From Penelope pileata (lineage: Eukaryota > Chordata > Aves > Galliformes > Cracidae): 64,000 nt of DNA. The translations under genes were made by a program, and so were the position numbers. The stretch lies in contig WBMW01003829.1 in the NCBI GenBank assembly GCA_013396635.1, forward strand, positions 588,212 through 652,211, read 5' to 3'. How positions within the stretch are numbered: position 1 is the first letter of the stretch; each line of letters starts with the position of its first letter. The notes beneath the pieces are model-generated. The model had not been told where the DNA came from and searched no databases. It saw only the letters and a program-made list of their open reading frames with translations. This document shows, piece after piece, positions 12,303 to 25,107 of this stretch.

Positions 12303-15300
12303 ATCTGTGATTATCACCATCTGTGATTATGTGTACATACACATTGACTGTGTATGTAGGGGAGAGAACTTGGTTTTGGGTTGTTTTTGAATTTGGCTTT
12401 CCAGCAAGAGGACCCCATTGCATGCTGTCTGGTTATTGTGCACAGTGGTATACTTGGTTCCCTTCTTTGGTCGTTGCAATAATGGACAAAACTGTTCTGC
12501 CCTGTGGTAGAAGATACTGGAAGGACTCAATATTCCTTTATTTTCCTTGCCTTTAAATCCTCTATTAGATTGCTGGAAAAGGAAAGCACATGGCAGAAAT
12601 GGGCAACAGTGTGCAGTGAGTTTCTTTGCAAGATGTAAAGGAGGATTCTCCAGTGAGGAGGTCCTAGCAGTAGTGAACAAGCTGAAGAGAGCGTTGTAAA
12701 GGGACTGAATGGTTTCTTCAAGAACCTGTGCAAGACTGGTGGAACCAATTAAAACTGGAGTGAACAAACCTCACTAGATCCACGTTGGGGCCATGACTGG
12801 CACTCTACTTCAAAGCTCATGCCAGCTTTGGAAGCCAAGTACTTGGTTTGCGCAGCACTGTACCTGCACTAACGCTATACCTGAGCAAGTCCTACGCAGA
12901 GCCATATCCTATGTCTGCAGCAGAGCATACGTGCAATAGGTGGCACTGTTAGTTTGCAACACAGGCAAACCACCCACAGACAAGTGGGTGTTGATGGTAG
13001 TTGCCATCCAAAAATAAATTTGTGTGCTGGGCTGAATAGCAAGTGAGAACTGCCATTCCCGGTCAGGGGACTGATTGACAAGTATGTTCAGTTTCTTGTG
13101 AAAATCAGATGACACGTGTAGAAGCAAGCATCAAGTGATTCTCTGGACCATGGATTCTATAAACCTAGTTCTATCTTCAAATACACCTATGATTCCCCAA
13201 AACTTTGTGTGTGACGTAGTGCGGAATTTCAGGTTTACATTTTTGCTTTTAAATTCAGATCTAGCAAATGTTCACACTTGGTTCTCTCTCCTTCCTTGAG
13301 TTTTCTTCTGCAACTTTAATAGCTTGCTATACCCCCTGTCCTCTCCTCAAGAAAGAGAGGCTTTTGAAGTGTGCTGTGAATCTGTTTCTAAGTGACCATA
13401 TTTTGAATTTTCCACTGCTGTGAATGATGTCAATGACCTGAGCAGAGGAATTGTGTTGCTCTAGGTTGACAGTATACTTCTCAAATACCATAGATGATTG
13501 AAACATGTAGATATTATGATTTCAGGTCAGCTTTGCTGAGTTCTAGAAGCTGAATAAACTTCACATTCCACATTTCAGTAGGTGAAAGCTCTCTATGCAG
13601 GACAGATACCCAGTGGAGACACTGTTCTAATTTTTAAAATCATGAAAGGCTTTTGACACTTGCTCTATTAATTTTCCACTAAGGACAGTGAGTCCTTAAA
13701 ATAACTGTTTAGCTAACCTCTGTATGAATGGGCTCTGCTTGTTACTACTAAAACTGGAAGTACTCGTACTAATGGATTTTGGCTCTTCGCTACTGCTTTA
13801 CTTTTATCTTTTAAACATAGACATTATTTGAGCATTGGTTTTCTGAGTAAAAAGATAAAATATGCATTTCAAATTAATCCTCCTTACCCTCTTTCCTATC
13901 CTGTCCCCATAGAGTTTCCTCTTAGAAGCTCAGAACAGCTGAACAACAGTGCAGTGCCTAATGTGTAGTCCTGCCAACTAAACCAACAGCACTGTGAGAC
14001 TTTGCTTAGCTTTTCTATCATATCCGTTCCTAGGAACCAACATTTTTAGCTTGGTTTCTGTAAATCTTCACTCTCAGGACATGACTTTACTAACCCAGTT
14101 AATAAAGCTGGAGAGCTCTGTTGTGAATTAAGGAGAGATGTCTTGACTCAGTTTTGTGCTATCAGTGTATTACCAGTAATTTCTGCACGTTAAGTATTTC
14201 ATCCTATTTTGATTCTCCATTCCACTAGTTTAAGCTCAGTATGGAGGCTTAGGGCTGCTTTGATGGACACAGTTAATCACTTCAGTGATTTGAGCCCCAT
14301 GTGTAATATATCAAGCCTCAAATACATTCACTTGCTAACTTCAAATCCTAAAATCAGAACTAAAGTAGTAGCAGCAGGCTTCAAACTAATTTCCTGACTA
14401 CCTAGAAGGGGACAAAAATCAGCTGCAGCTGTATACATGGGGGTGAGCTGAATCTTGGAGCTACATTGCACATTTGCATGCAATTAATTTTTGTCCAATT
14501 TAAGATCTCAAATTCTTTGAAAAGCAAAAAGCTTGCTCTTCAGGGACTTTCTATAAAATTGCTTATCCTCCCTATGTCTTTTTTTGGAGGGAGAAAAAAA
14601 TATTCTAAAGCAACTTGGAGTATATTCTGTGAAAAAATGTATCTAGCTATCCTAACATAAGATTATGCATTGGCTGTATTTAAGAAAAATATGAAAAAAA
14701 AAAAAAAGAGTATTTAAATTCATGGATATCTAAATTTTATTTGAACATCATTCATTTGGAATAAAAAGATATCCAAGGTTTAATACAGTTGGCAGCTAAT
14801 AAAAACTGAAATTAAAGTATTTCAATAGCTTATGCTGCTTGTTTCAAGAACTCTCAAGCATTTTTGTAAACCTTTTCTCAAAACTATCCAATCTAAGGGT
14901 TCTCGAAGAATGTCAACGTTTTTCTCCCTTTTAAATCAGCCTTTAGTACAAGTGATGTCTTGAAAAAACATTGCTGTCTTGTGTTGAGGCTCTTTTTTCA
15001 CTTCTGTCATGCCACTGCTGAATTGCAGTGAGGTTTTACGTACACAGAAGCTATTCAGTGCTTACACAACCCATGGCTGCAGTCTGTATTTCAAGGTGTT
15101 GGCATTAAGCTCTTTGGTCTTGCTGCACTGTTTGGCCCTTACCCAGTGCTTAGGTCCTGCATCTCAGACATCCCCAGGCTGATGTGGATGGTGCGGTGAA
15201 GGCCTTGTAACTAAAGAATTAGTTCTGTTATCCAAGACTTTCACAACACAACTGTCACACCTATAAGTTTGTTCAGATCTGTCTCTAACAGGCTAAGTAT

Positions 15301-18300
15301 GGATGTGACAGAGGAGTAGATTTAGTACTTGTTGAAACTCATGAAGACCTTACCAAGAACTTAAATGGATGTTACATTAGAATTGAACTTTATTACCCTT
15401 TCACTGAAATTCAGGCTGCCAATTCAGATGCCTCTATATGATTCAGTGATAAGTCTCTTGCAATTTATAGGAGATTGGTGCTACATAACAGGGCTTGCTA
15501 AATTAAATTTGACAGGGTCACCCCAAATAAAAATGTCCAAAATACCCTTCAGCAATTGCTGCAGCAATTTCCACTTCTATCAGCATTTTCCTGCACTCAT
15601 AAACACTGCTTTCCTGTCAGTGTCCCTCACAAACTGCAACCATTTTCTGATGATTTCTAATGCTGTGGACCTTCCTTTTCACTCTCAATGGAGAAGCAAA
15701 TCCCCTTAGTTTAGAAGCCACCACCATTTGGACACTGGTGGTGGAGGATGTTGCATTTTGACAAGTGCAGATGCCAGTGATCAGTCTCTGCTACAGGGTA
15801 CGTGATAATCAGAGCTGTGGGGTGAGTCTGAGACAGGTGCAGCGCAATAACTGACGGTTGTCTGTGTGCAGGCACTACTAACACTGACTCAAGAAATGCT
15901 TGCATAAAGGCAGTAGGGAACAGTTTCTGTACAGCCTGGCCAAAGTCTATGATATAGCAGCCTCTACCATCAATTGTAGAAATGTTGTTAGAAACCTAAG
16001 GAATTGAAAAAGCAGGTCTCTTGAGCAAACTGCTTTGCTGACTGTTGCAAGGTAATTGTCATTCAGCCTTGCACTGTGTGTGAAACAGAGCAAATGAATA
16101 GGAATTTAGCTGATGTTCTCTGAGGGTCTGTGAGGATATTGACTGTTTTAGATGTGGAATAAGCACTTTGGCTTCCAAAGTGAATTAAACTGTGTTCCAG
16201 CAGTGATAGGTAGTCCCTTAGTCAGGCACTGCTTACAAACCCTGCAGCTTCTGTGATATTTTCTGTCATTGACCCTTCCTTTGTATTGCCATTTCCCAGC
16301 TAGTCTGTGATAGGAGAGATCTGATGTCTGCTATTCTTTCCAGATTTAGAAATCATTTGAGAAGGTTGCAGGCTAACTGCCTCAATCTGTGAGCAGGGAA
16401 AAAGGTACTACTGGCATTAGATACAGAACTGCTTGTTTTTTATCACCTTGAGTAACTACTTTTCTGTTAGGAAGAAAAGCAGAAATAGGTCAATTAATGT
16501 CCTGTTCATTCTGAAACCTCTGCTGTGACCTCTTGCACCAATAAAAGTGTGCTATTTTAGAGTGTCTTGGCCACTCGTAACCAAAGCTGATGTGACTGTA
16601 TCTTCTAGAATAGACTTGCCTTCTGATTGTGGTTGGGATGGTTGATGGAGATGTTGTTTTGTTTTGCCTGCAAATCAAAATATGTTTGGGCTAGAGACAA
16701 TCAATCTCAGCCTCCCTAATTCTGATAGTGATAGGAAATAATTTTGAATACTTCAACTGAAAATAGGAAGGTTCTAAGAGCTATGAATGTAGTGTAAAAC
16801 AGCAACGTAAAGCAAATAAAGAACACTGTCCCTTAAGAAAATACTGTTTTGCTTGTAGTATGTGCTTTTTAATATTCTTAGGTGTTTTTTAATTTTCTTG
16901 CTTTCAACTTTTTTTGAGAGAGAAAGAAATGTGTATTTCCTCGTGCTTGAAAGAAGTTCTAACATACAGATGCTAATTGCTACATATCAGATTGCAGTGG
17001 GACAGGTGGTTGGCAGGCAAGCCAGGAGCTGCAGGATTTTCCTTGGTGTTTCTTGCCACTGGGCCTGCCCCGCTGCCCCCAGCAAGGTGGGAGGGCAATC
17101 ACTGGCACAGAATATCAGGCAGCTCTGTGGGGCAAAACCAGGGACTTTTTTTTTACTTTATTACTGGGACCTTCACCACTGGTAAGAGACCGAAATGGGT
17201 TCCAGACAGTGTTGGCAGCTCACACGGCCTGAGAAGCATGTTGGCTTCCAAGATAACAATCTCATTTCCTTAAGGGATTGTCATAATTGAGGAAGTCAGA
17301 GGGGTGTTAAGAGTGGCAGTGACTCATAACAGATACCAGTAGGTATGACCAGGACAAGTGGATTAAGATGGCTTCTGCTGTGATATGGGAATTAGCACAT
17401 TTAGCGACCAGCTGGTGAAACCCTTATTGTCTGTGCAAAATAGCTGATTGCAGTGGGACTGTGCTGGAGTACGACACGGGGCTTTGTATGCATTTTATTT
17501 ATACTTCCTACCATCTTGAGATTGTGTCTGTAGACCCCACAATTGTCTGACAAGCATATTCTCAGTCGGTGCCACTGAAAGTACACTTTTTTATAAACAA
17601 ATTTGTCATATGATTTGTCAGATCTTTCTTTCACACACGCTTAGGCAAAAGTATGTTGCATGCAGCCCTTTGTACGTGAAAGAACTGTCTGCTGTGTGAC
17701 ATGAAGACACTTGAAACAAAAGTAAATATTATAGTTTGTATTACTGGCATACTGGTAAGCCCTGTTTGTATACTGGAACTGCACTGCTGTGCGCTGCACA
17801 AACACAGAGCAGAGTCCCAGCTCCAAGAGCTTAAAAGTCTCAAACATGTTGGATTTGAAAATGTACTACCAATAAAGTACTACATACTAAGTCTGTATTT
17901 TAGGAAGAGCCTCTTAAGTTGTTGCACTGAGATCAGCTTAGAGTGCTATAAAATATTCAAATATTCTGATCTGCTGCAAACCTGGCATAACTCAGTTGAA
18001 ACCAGTTATTCCAGTAAATATAAAGATTAATGTTTTATTCTTCTATAAAAGCTTGGTCCAACATCCTCTGCAGCTAGACAATCTAGACAAAAAATCATTT
18101 TAATAATCAGCCTTTTCTTAGTAAGTCTTAAGATGGCAACTCAGTTGTGTTAGATATGTTTATTAAATATTGTTTAATTAAAATGGATTAACTAATTTGA
18201 AGCCTGAATCAATTCCCATTAATACCACTGAAATTTTTTATCAATTTCATTAGCAACTAGATCTTGTCCTTAACTCTTTGGAAACCACCAACAAATATAT

Positions 18301-20411
18301 ATATATTCATGAAGAGCAAATAAGCACTCATTTTGTTGGCTGTCTGGAGACCACAAATGTTCTAAGGATTAAATGGATACATTTTTGCCATTGTGAATTT
18401 GAGAAGTTCTTCCCAGATGCACGTTAATAAAACTGGATTTTTTGAACAGCTTTGGTGCAGGGTTTAGAGTGTTTAGGGTCATCTGAGTGACTCAGAGCTG
18501 CTAGCAGGGGAAGTAGATCTCTCCAATGCCTTCTCTTGAATCTTGTTTGATCTGAGAAGCAAGCTGTAAACAAATCAAGTATTTGATACTCCTTCCTGAA
18601 AGCAACATGAATTAAGCCCACTTCCTTTGCTGGCAAATGGCGTATCTCAGAAGTGCAGTGCAGCTGGCATTGCCTGACACATTGGGGAATCCTCAGAGAG
18701 GCCAAGGACCAAATAGTCATGAAGGATTAATTGCCTTGCTGGCAAGCAGCAATGTCCTCATTAGGGTGCATCTGATTGCCAGAAGAAGGTGGGAAAGGTT
18801 GTGTTCCTGTCTGCAGAAGGTGTTCTGTGCAATTGGCAGTCTGTGTGACACAACAGGATGGATGTTCTTCATGTCTTCTGAGCACAGGATTCAGGCTGGA
18901 GAGACACTGCCAAATGCATTGACAGCTCAGGGAAAGGTGTAAGAGCTGCAGACAGAGGGCAGCTTGCAAGTCACACCAGTCCTGCTGTAGTTTAGAAAGG
19001 GGCTGCAACAGATAGGCCTAAACTGATTACTTGCTGCTTCTTAAGGTGTAACACCTTCAGTCTCAGCCAGTAGCAGCTGTTAATTACAGTACGAACCCAA
19101 ATGTGGAGAACAGCAAGTAGAGGAATGTAAAGATGCTCAGTTTTGTTTCCAACCCATGCCTGCTAATAGGACAAGCGAGCAGCTTTTTGCTGCCCTTGTG
19201 TTTCCCAGTTACGTAGTGTGCATGGGATATGGGAACACAAGGTCAAGGGGAGGGTTCTTATGGACTTAATCTGGATCAGTCGTAACAGGGAAGAACTTGT
19301 GCAGTTATTCTTGGGTGTATTTGTTGTTGCTCACTCTCCTGCTCTTTGGTTACCAAGTAAAAAGAGAAAAAACTCCAGGTTTGCGCTGTCCCCCTCTTAA
19401 ATTCTGCTACTTGCCGGTGTTTCATAATATTAACAAAAATTACTTCTGATTCTACTTCAGAATAGTCATAAATCCTGTCTGGAAATGTGATCATGAAGGT
19501 TTTTATGCACCTTTAAGGTTGGCTTGGGAATGTCCTGGCTATCACAACAGATGGGGGATATTAATTCAGTAATCATGTCCTGGGATAAAAGTGATACAAT
19601 AGGATGGTGGTGAGGGGGAAAATAGGGTGTTTGAAGGTAACTGAAGATTTTGGAGGAAGCTGTGCTTACTATATCATTTAAAACATCTTTCCTGACTTTC
19701 TCCCTGAAAATCATGAGATGCTGAGTTGCAGCAGCAAAGATGACAAGAGCCTTCTGTCATGCTGTGCTCTTCCTCATAACCAGGGTGTGAGAGTCCTAAA
19801 GAATTATTCCTTGAAGCAAGTCCAGAGATGAAGCTGAGTCAGGAAAATCTTCCCCAGAATTTACCAGTGAAACTAGCTGCCTAAGGGAAATTTAAGTTAG
19901 CTGAGGAAACACGACACATGTACAGCTCCAAAAAATGTCTAGGTCTCTGAGACCCTCCCAAAAGTGTGAGTCATTATTAGCTGCAGTTTTAAAACAAAGC
20001 TATTGTGCATGATTAATGCACTGGCTTTTCTCATATTATACAAATAAATGAAAGAAAAGCAGGGCTTCCAAGGCTACGCTTCCTTTCTGTCAGAGCTGCT
20101 TTTTTCATTTGGTCTTGTCAGCCCAGGGAGCAGACTCCCACAAACATTTCTGTTCTGTTGCAAATTCAGCCTGGAGTATTTGTCTCCTTTACCTCTTCCA
20201 CTACACTGTCTACTTTATTTAATCCTAATTGCTAGTTCCTTATGAGTTATATACCTGTGTGGCCATTTGACATCTTCATTCTTGACAAAGATAAAACAAT
20301 GGATATAGCAGAAAGGAAATCCTTTGATAAGACAGAGCTGAAGGCATGAATCCTAGCTCACAACTTAGGAGACTAACCAACTTTTCTACCTCAGTCACGG
20401 TCTGTTCCTTA
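12303..20411. other. Intergenic, no gene recognised
   Basis: Contains an A14 run at 14694 and an AT dinucleotide tract at 18294-18306. A 146-codon minus-strand frame at 12327-12767 begins inside the LTR-like repeat edge and has no recognisable domain. The GC-richer stretch at 17.0-17.5 kb also carries only unsupported frames. Confidence 0.6.
14694..14707 (+). repeat. Poly-A run (A14)
   Basis: An uninterrupted run of 14 A occurs in an AT-rich region with no retroposed gene recognisable next to it. Confidence 0.85.
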
Positions 20412-20530
20412 TTTCATCTTGGGCAATTAATTTAATTCACTTAATCCTTTTCATAAATATGAGTATGATACTCTCTTATAAGAAAGCTGTAATTTAAAGA
20501 TCTATAAGGCTCTTAATCTGCATTGCTACA
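20412..20530 (+). mobile_element. Possible ancient MIR-like SINE remnant
   Basis: The order of blocks follows the MIR 3' half on the + strand: cttgggcaa, a region equivalent to 'cttaa..tcctcat', then aaatatgagtatgatact, equivalent to the usual 'aaatggggataataat'. Divergence is high, so this is recognition of spaced motifs rather than an alignment. Another old L2/CR1-like element could give the same impression. Confidence 0.33.
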
Positions 20531-20929
20531 TGGTATCCAACTACAGCTTAGATATATACTCAGAGTAACATTATTTGTTAACTGTAATTTTTGCATTCTG
20601 TCCAAACCAAAAGTATGCCAATTTAACTTGTGTTGAATATAATCATTCTATAATTCATATAATATTGAAGAAACAACTTTCATTGTAGAACTAACTGCAA
20701 GCAAAGATAGAGAATGAAGATACATATTTTACAATCTATTAATTCTGTACCATTTTAGAGCAAGATACTTAGTGGATTACTCAGGCTATTAACCTTTCTC
20801 TACACTGCTCAAGGTCATATATAATGGATGATGTACCTTTTTGTGTACGCATGCATTATGCATGATTTTTGGACAAGTTGTAATCAGGTCTAGGAGTTGT
20901 GCCAATTTATTATTTAAAAAAATGATGGT

Positions 20930-21105
20930 ATTTAGCACTTGCGTTTATAGCATTTTATGATTTTCAAGGGGAATTTTAACTAATTAACCCTTATGCATCT
21001 ACAGAGTACAAGCGTTATCACAGATTCACAGATGTGAAATATAGTTACAGGAAGCTAAGTGATTTTTTCAAAGTTAGAACCAAAGCCAAAATTGAACATT
21101 AAATT
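20930..21105 (-). mobile_element. Possible ancient MIR/L2-like remnant
   Basis: The + strand reads tttagcactt, then gttatcacagattcacagat, then aagctaagtgattttttcaaag. This is the block order of the reverse complement of MIR (attatccccattttacagat, gaggttaagtgacttgccca). It lies 400 bases from a similar remnant in the other orientation. Low certainty because of age. Confidence 0.35.
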
Positions 21106-24100
21106 GCTCACTCAGCCTCATGATCAATTTAATAGGTCATGTCACTTCATTACCTCCAATAGAGAGTTTCTAAACCAAGGACGGGGTTAGTAGAATCCAA
21201 GAGCTTTCTGACTTATTTAAGGGCTCAGCTGTCTGGACATTATGGTTTGACAGAGTAAGTTAATATAAAATGGAAGTATCCTCTCATCACGTCTTGGTAG
21301 CAACAGCAGGATATTCTCAGTAAGGGTCCACAGCTGCTGGGGATGGGGAGTTATTGGTTTTTGTTGTTTATAAATTTACCCCCCTTGGTTGTCTTTTGTA
21401 TTCCCTAAGCACATCTAAGACAAGGAATCACAGGCAACTAAGTCAAAAGTTGAAGGCCACACGAAATGTTGCAGAAAGGAGGGACTGAAGATACATAGAA
21501 AAAGTTTTTTGGCTAAAAAAATTGTTGTTGTGAATTGTCATTGCCTGGGCTTGGGAATATCTTCCTACAGGTTTGTTTGCTAAGTACTTATGAGTGTAGG
21601 AATGCCCTTCTCTATAAAGCCAGTTAGGGGGGGGGGAAAAAGGGAAAATTTAGAAAGTTATGGTTTCAGTGGACAGACTTGTAATGCTTTACTACACAAG
21701 TGAGAGAGAACAGCTTTAGACAAAGATCCTCGATGGCTCTGTTTCCTTTGTGCTGCAGCAGGCCTACGTTTTTCAGGGAGTAGATAAAATGTATTTTTTG
21801 AAACTCAGAAAGCCCTCTACATCTTCTTACCTATAATCACCTTTCACACAATTGTAATTCTGTATGCTTTGAACTGGCACGAGCATAAAAATCTCCAGCT
21901 TCTCCTCTTTGGGCAATTCCAGAGCTGGTCGCACTTGCACCTGGTATTCTTCTGATTTGCTATTTCAACATTACAGAGTGTATTATCAGTGTAAGACAGC
22001 TCTGAAGGAATGAGATTAGACCTGACAGCACAGATTTCTGATTTAAACCATATCTAAATCCCAGCGTTTCTTAAGCTTCTGTGAAGCAACAGAGCCAACC
22101 AGTAAGAAACATTGGATGCTGTAAATGGGCTATTAGTCCTTTGTTATGTTTTCTGCTTTACATATACAACCTGTATTTTGTGTTTAATGCTAGGTTGTGC
22201 ATGCTGCTTATGAAGGATTTCAACATTCTAGTTTCTGTATATATTTTATTATCATTTTGGCATTATCTATGTACATAGTTCTGGTTTTATTTTTTCATGG
22301 CTTGCAGCTCTGGTCATTAAAATAGGCTCTTTCTTGAACGTTCTTAATTCAAACCTCTCAAGTGGCATCTATTGAGCCATAACACTTGTGTATCAGCACG
22401 TAGTGGTTCTCTCTGCATTTAAATGAATTTGCCAAATGCTGCCATGTTCTGTTGGATGCACCACAAACTGTCATGGGTTCCTTTCTTAGCATTTGTCTGC
22501 CTCACAATTTGCACATAGGCAGCTGTCTCTGATCCTTCTAGTCTTTGAACGTGCAAGCTTGTAGGAGTACAGGCAATCGCTTACTTGTCCCTTGTATGCT
22601 GTTCTATCTACTTTTTCACTAAGATTCTTAACTTTTTTCTAACCTGCTCTCTTTCTGCCTTCAGGAAGCAGTTTATTTTCCATCACGGAATTAGTTTGGT
22701 TTGATTTTCAGTTTAAAAATATCACATAGACAGGAGTTCTTGCTTTGTTCTTCTGACCTTCATTGTTTTTTAAATTATACACACTGTCATTTTGTTTCTC
22801 TCATGGTTTCTACTTATTTGTAAACATTGGTAAGTACTATGTGTGCTTGCTCCTTCACACTTCCCTATGAGTCTATTTCAAAGAGTCATTGACTTGTTAT
22901 CGAAAAAACAGGATACTCTTACCTTGTCCCCCATCCCAAGGAAGCAGATACTCCAGAGGAAGACAGAAAATAAATAAGTAAAAACACAGAAAACACCACA
23001 ACAAATCTCATCCCCAGCTTCTGACAGCTATTAAAAAAGAGGCAGAAGTACTAGTACATGTGGCCCAATTGTTACACTCATCTTGCCAAACTGGGTTTTC
23101 TCAGGCCCAGCATGGTCCTTGGTAAATCAAAGCAGTTGTCCATGCATAGCTGTTGACTTGCCCTCACTCAGAGGTTTAGAGTAACTTCAAAGTCCTGGTC
23201 AGAATCCAGCATGACCTTGCAGGAGGACAGCTTAGGTCTGTTGTCTTTACCGATATGCTGTTTTGTGCATTATGAGAATCCTACAAAGGAGTATTTTTTC
23301 CTCCTCTTAAAGCATGGGGCAACATAAGTCAAATATATTGGGATCTATCTCAACATTTTGAGACAATCTCTTCTTCGCCCTGGGAGAATATTGGCTGTCC
23401 TCAAGAATGAATGTCTTTTCTTCATAAATGCTCTTAATTCTATTCAATGTCAGTGTGGCTATTCATATACACATTAAAGTCCAATTCTTGTTTCCTTACA
23501 GATTAGATTTTAGAATAATTTGTGTCTGCAGAATAAACCAAGTTGTAATGAAAGCTAGAAAGATCTCGAGATGGCTTAGGATGTGCATTTGAGGTCACTC
23601 CAACCCTAAGTACTGTTTTAAAGTTGTAAAAATGAGAGACTAACAGTGTAATGTTACTATGAAAGCACAGTTCATCTGGATGTCTTTCAGTTTCCCACAC
23701 TATTAGGCCTATTAAGCTTCTGAAACACTTTGAAGAGGCATTAAAAATTGTTGATGAGAGAAGTTCCCATCAAAGTCCATTAGCATAAGTAAGTGGTCAC
23801 AGTAGCTGGGGCTGACATATTTCATATCCTTTTCCTATAAGAGTAAGTTTGAACTTCTGAAGAGCTTTCAGGCTCAATCTTATTCAAAGATGATCTCAGA
23901 TGCCACTTAGCATTCCTGTTGCTTTTCATGCACTTGTGAGAGGAGCAAGCATTCTGAGAATGAGGTGTACATTCATTTTAGTAGAAAAAATCAAAAAATG
24001 ATGGGAGGAGGGGAAGGAACTGAAGCACAGCTGCAGGGAAGACTTTCCTGGATTCTCAGCTTTGCATACCTATGGAACAAAAGGCCTGTCAAACCTCAAA

Positions 24101-25025
24101 ATGGCCACCAGGTCTTCTATAGAAAAGTAAAAGCTCTGATTATTCTGTGAGAAGTAATAATAGATCCTTTGATACTGAGACACAACATGAATGCAGGAAG
24201 CATTGTGACTTCATGGTGTAATAAACCTGATATTAAGCATAGTGATAACTTTGTACTTCAAAACAGGACTGATCTACATTGAAATGGCCTGGATCAAAAT
24301 CTGTAGCTTGCTATAAAAAAAATTAAACTACTCAATCATAATGATATTCTCCATTCTTGTCTGTAGTACAAGTCATCACAACTAAATCAGGTTTTGTTTG
24401 TAATTGCTGCCGTTCACAAAACTTAAAGGAACAGTGTGCTGGCTCAGCATGTCCATGGCGCGTGGCCTGGACAACACCACCTGCCAAGGCAGGAGCAGCA
24501 GCATAAGCAGGGTGTGGGCTTCACAAAAGGGCTGTGAGCATGTTTGTCTGTAACAGCTTATATGAAAGCATAAGACAACCATGAGCCATAATTACCAATA
24601 AACTTGAAATAAAGAAGGAATTTAGCTTGAAAACATAGTAGGAAAAAAAGAGCACAAATACTTGGAACAGTGGGGAAGAGACTCTGGAGCAAAAACAGCA
24701 GCTGTCAGAAACAAGTTTGACAGTGCCAGAAGTTGTCCTTCAGCATCAAGACCCCTCCACCTGGGCCTGGCCAAGCATCCTCTGTGGTGGGTGCCAGGAG
24801 TAGCGTGTATCCAGGTAGGAGACTGTCAGGACAGTGTGCAGCAAGTAGAGACTGCCTTGGGGCTGTGTGTGTGTTGGCATCTGTGTGGGTCCTGGGGTTT
24901 TCAGTTGTATTACTAACGAGAATCACAGCTACTGGAGTGTGAGAGTCAGGAAAAGTATCCTAGAACCTGGAGAGCTTTGAAGCAAATTGAATTATATCTA
25001 CTTGTTCCCATCTGTGAGGTAGGTA
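21106..25025. other. Intergenic, no gene recognised
   Basis: AT-rich sequence with the G10 run at 21627. All frames are under 85 codons and unsupported. Confidence 0.6.
21627..21636 (+). repeat. Poly-G run (G10)
   Basis: Ten consecutive G are followed by an A-rich stretch. This is unusual in an AT-rich context and may be a sequencing-length-uncertain homopolymer. Confidence 0.8.
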
Positions 25026-25107
25026 GGATCACAGAATCACAGAATTGCAGGGGTTGAAAGGGACCTCGAGAGATCGTCGAGTCCAACCCCCCTGCCAGAG
25101 CAGGTGT
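25026..25107 (-). mobile_element. CR1 LINE 3' tail fragment
   Basis: Read on the + strand it begins with tandem atcacagaat units, followed by ggggttgaaagggacctcg and tccaacccccctgcc. That is the reverse complement of a CR1 3' end, so the element lies on the minus strand. Two intact CpG-containing stretches (ctcgag, atcgtcgag) suggest a comparatively young copy. It is truncated to about 80 bases with no coding part. Confidence 0.85.

Noticed and set aside
12327..12767. 146-codon minus-strand frame considered as a retroelement fragment
   Set aside because: No reverse transcriptase, integrase, gag or env motif could be seen, and it merely adjoins the LTR-like repeat.
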